Below are positions 5,434 through 5,662 of a stretch of DNA of 5,662 nucleotides, piece after piece. Source of the stretch: an uncultured Oscillospiraceae bacterium (GTDB lineage Bacteria > Bacillota > Clostridia > Oscillospirales > Ruminococcaceae); the NCBI GenBank assembly GCA_934463345.1, contig CAKSJL010000099.1, positions 1-5,662 on the forward strand. Direction: 5' to 3'. Below the pieces are notes generated by a model that was not told the origin of the DNA, did no database searches, and saw nothing but the letters and a program-made list of their open reading frames with translations. The position numbers and the translations under genes were made by a program. Position 1 is the stretch's first letter. Every line of letters starts with the position of its first letter.

Positions 5434-5470
5434 AAAAATCGGTCAGGTAAGAAAACCTGACCGATTTTTT
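5434..5470. terminator. Strong bidirectional intrinsic terminator
   Basis: The 10-bp stem TCGGTCAGGT (5439-5448) and ACCTGACCGA (5455-5464) is perfect, with a 6-nt AAGAAA loop. It is followed by six T (5465-5470) and preceded by five A (5434-5438), which extend the stem and supply a T-tract on the other strand. It ends the plus-strand unit 13 nt after its last stop codon and can also end the converging minus-strand gene, whose stop lies 12 nt away. Confidence 0.93.
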
Positions 5471-5482
5471 GCATCATTGAGA

Positions 5483-5662
5483 TTAATTGAAATCGTCTTC
5501 ACTTGATGGAAGCTTTGCGCCACATACTCCACAGAACTGAAATTTTTCCTGAACTTCAGATTGACAGTTAGGGCAGATTTTAACACCCTTGAGACCCTGA
5601 AGTTCAAATTTCATTTTCTTAATTCTTCTCTTTCTTGTGTTGATATCCTCACAGAAAGACTT
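5483..5662 (-). CDS. Zinc-ribbon protein, C-terminal part (cut by the window edge)
   Basis: On the minus strand, an open frame enters from the right edge and ends at TAA (complement of 5483-5485); 59 residues are visible. The C-terminal half is a four-cysteine zinc ribbon: CPNC, ten residues, then CGVC (residues 30-33 and 44-47 of the visible part), followed by GAKLP and an acidic end. Before it lies a basic, probably helical stretch (RKRRIKKMKFELQ). An internal ATG at visible residue 17 could be a start, but it has only a weak purine-rich site upstream and the frame stays open to the edge, so the gene most likely begins outside. Such ribbons usually bind nucleic acid or protein; nothing more can be said of the function. 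It converges on the J-domain unit and shares its terminator. Confidence 0.75.
   Translation of the reverse strand, partial: KSFCEDINTRKRRIKKMKFELQGLKGVKICPNCQSEVQEKFQFCGVCGAKLPSSEDDFN

Overview
This AT-rich window looks like chromosomal DNA of a low-GC, Gram-positive anaerobe of the Clostridia, most likely a Ruminococcus-type Oscillospiraceae. The clues are a secreted protein ending in a type I dockerin (the plug module of cellulosomes), a PxTGD-type sortase signal, a DUF5685 gene beside a J-domain gene with a Cys-rich tail, and the M50 protease-scpA gene pair. The assignment is inferred from gene content only.

Left part, minus strand: a site-2-type M50 membrane metalloprotease (739-1428) is followed after a 1-nt gap by scpA (18-737), the kleisin of the SMC condensin. 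scpB would be expected just beyond the left edge. A near-consensus sigma-A promoter (1462-1490) lies in front of the protease and fits a start at 1428.

Divergent control region, 1429-1734: two back-to-back sigma-A promoters flank an inverted repeat (1534-1553), one arm of which recurs as an exact 10-nt copy at 1656-1665. The rightward promoter (TTGACA-17-TATAAT) gives a leader of about 129 nt. In that leader the strong Shine-Dalgarno lies 31 nt from the start codon, and a small hairpin sits exactly between them.

Middle part, plus strand: a secreted transglutaminase-like protein with a Ser/Thr-rich linker and C-terminal dockerin (1735-3153), then a 45-residue protein (3156-3293) that is almost nothing but a sortase-type sorting signal.

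Right part, plus strand: a fresh promoter (3340-3368) drives a three-gene unit. It encodes a DUF5685 protein (TTG start at 3413), a J-domain/TPR protein with eight cysteines in its last 19 residues, and a six-helix membrane protein. A strong, apparently bidirectional terminator (5434-5470) separates this unit from a converging zinc-ribbon gene that runs off the right edge.

Functionally the window combines housekeeping (chromosome segregation, membrane proteolysis), cell-surface/cellulosome-type functions, and a poorly characterised chaperone-linked operon. I see no tRNA, rRNA, CRISPR array, insertion sequence or phage gene.
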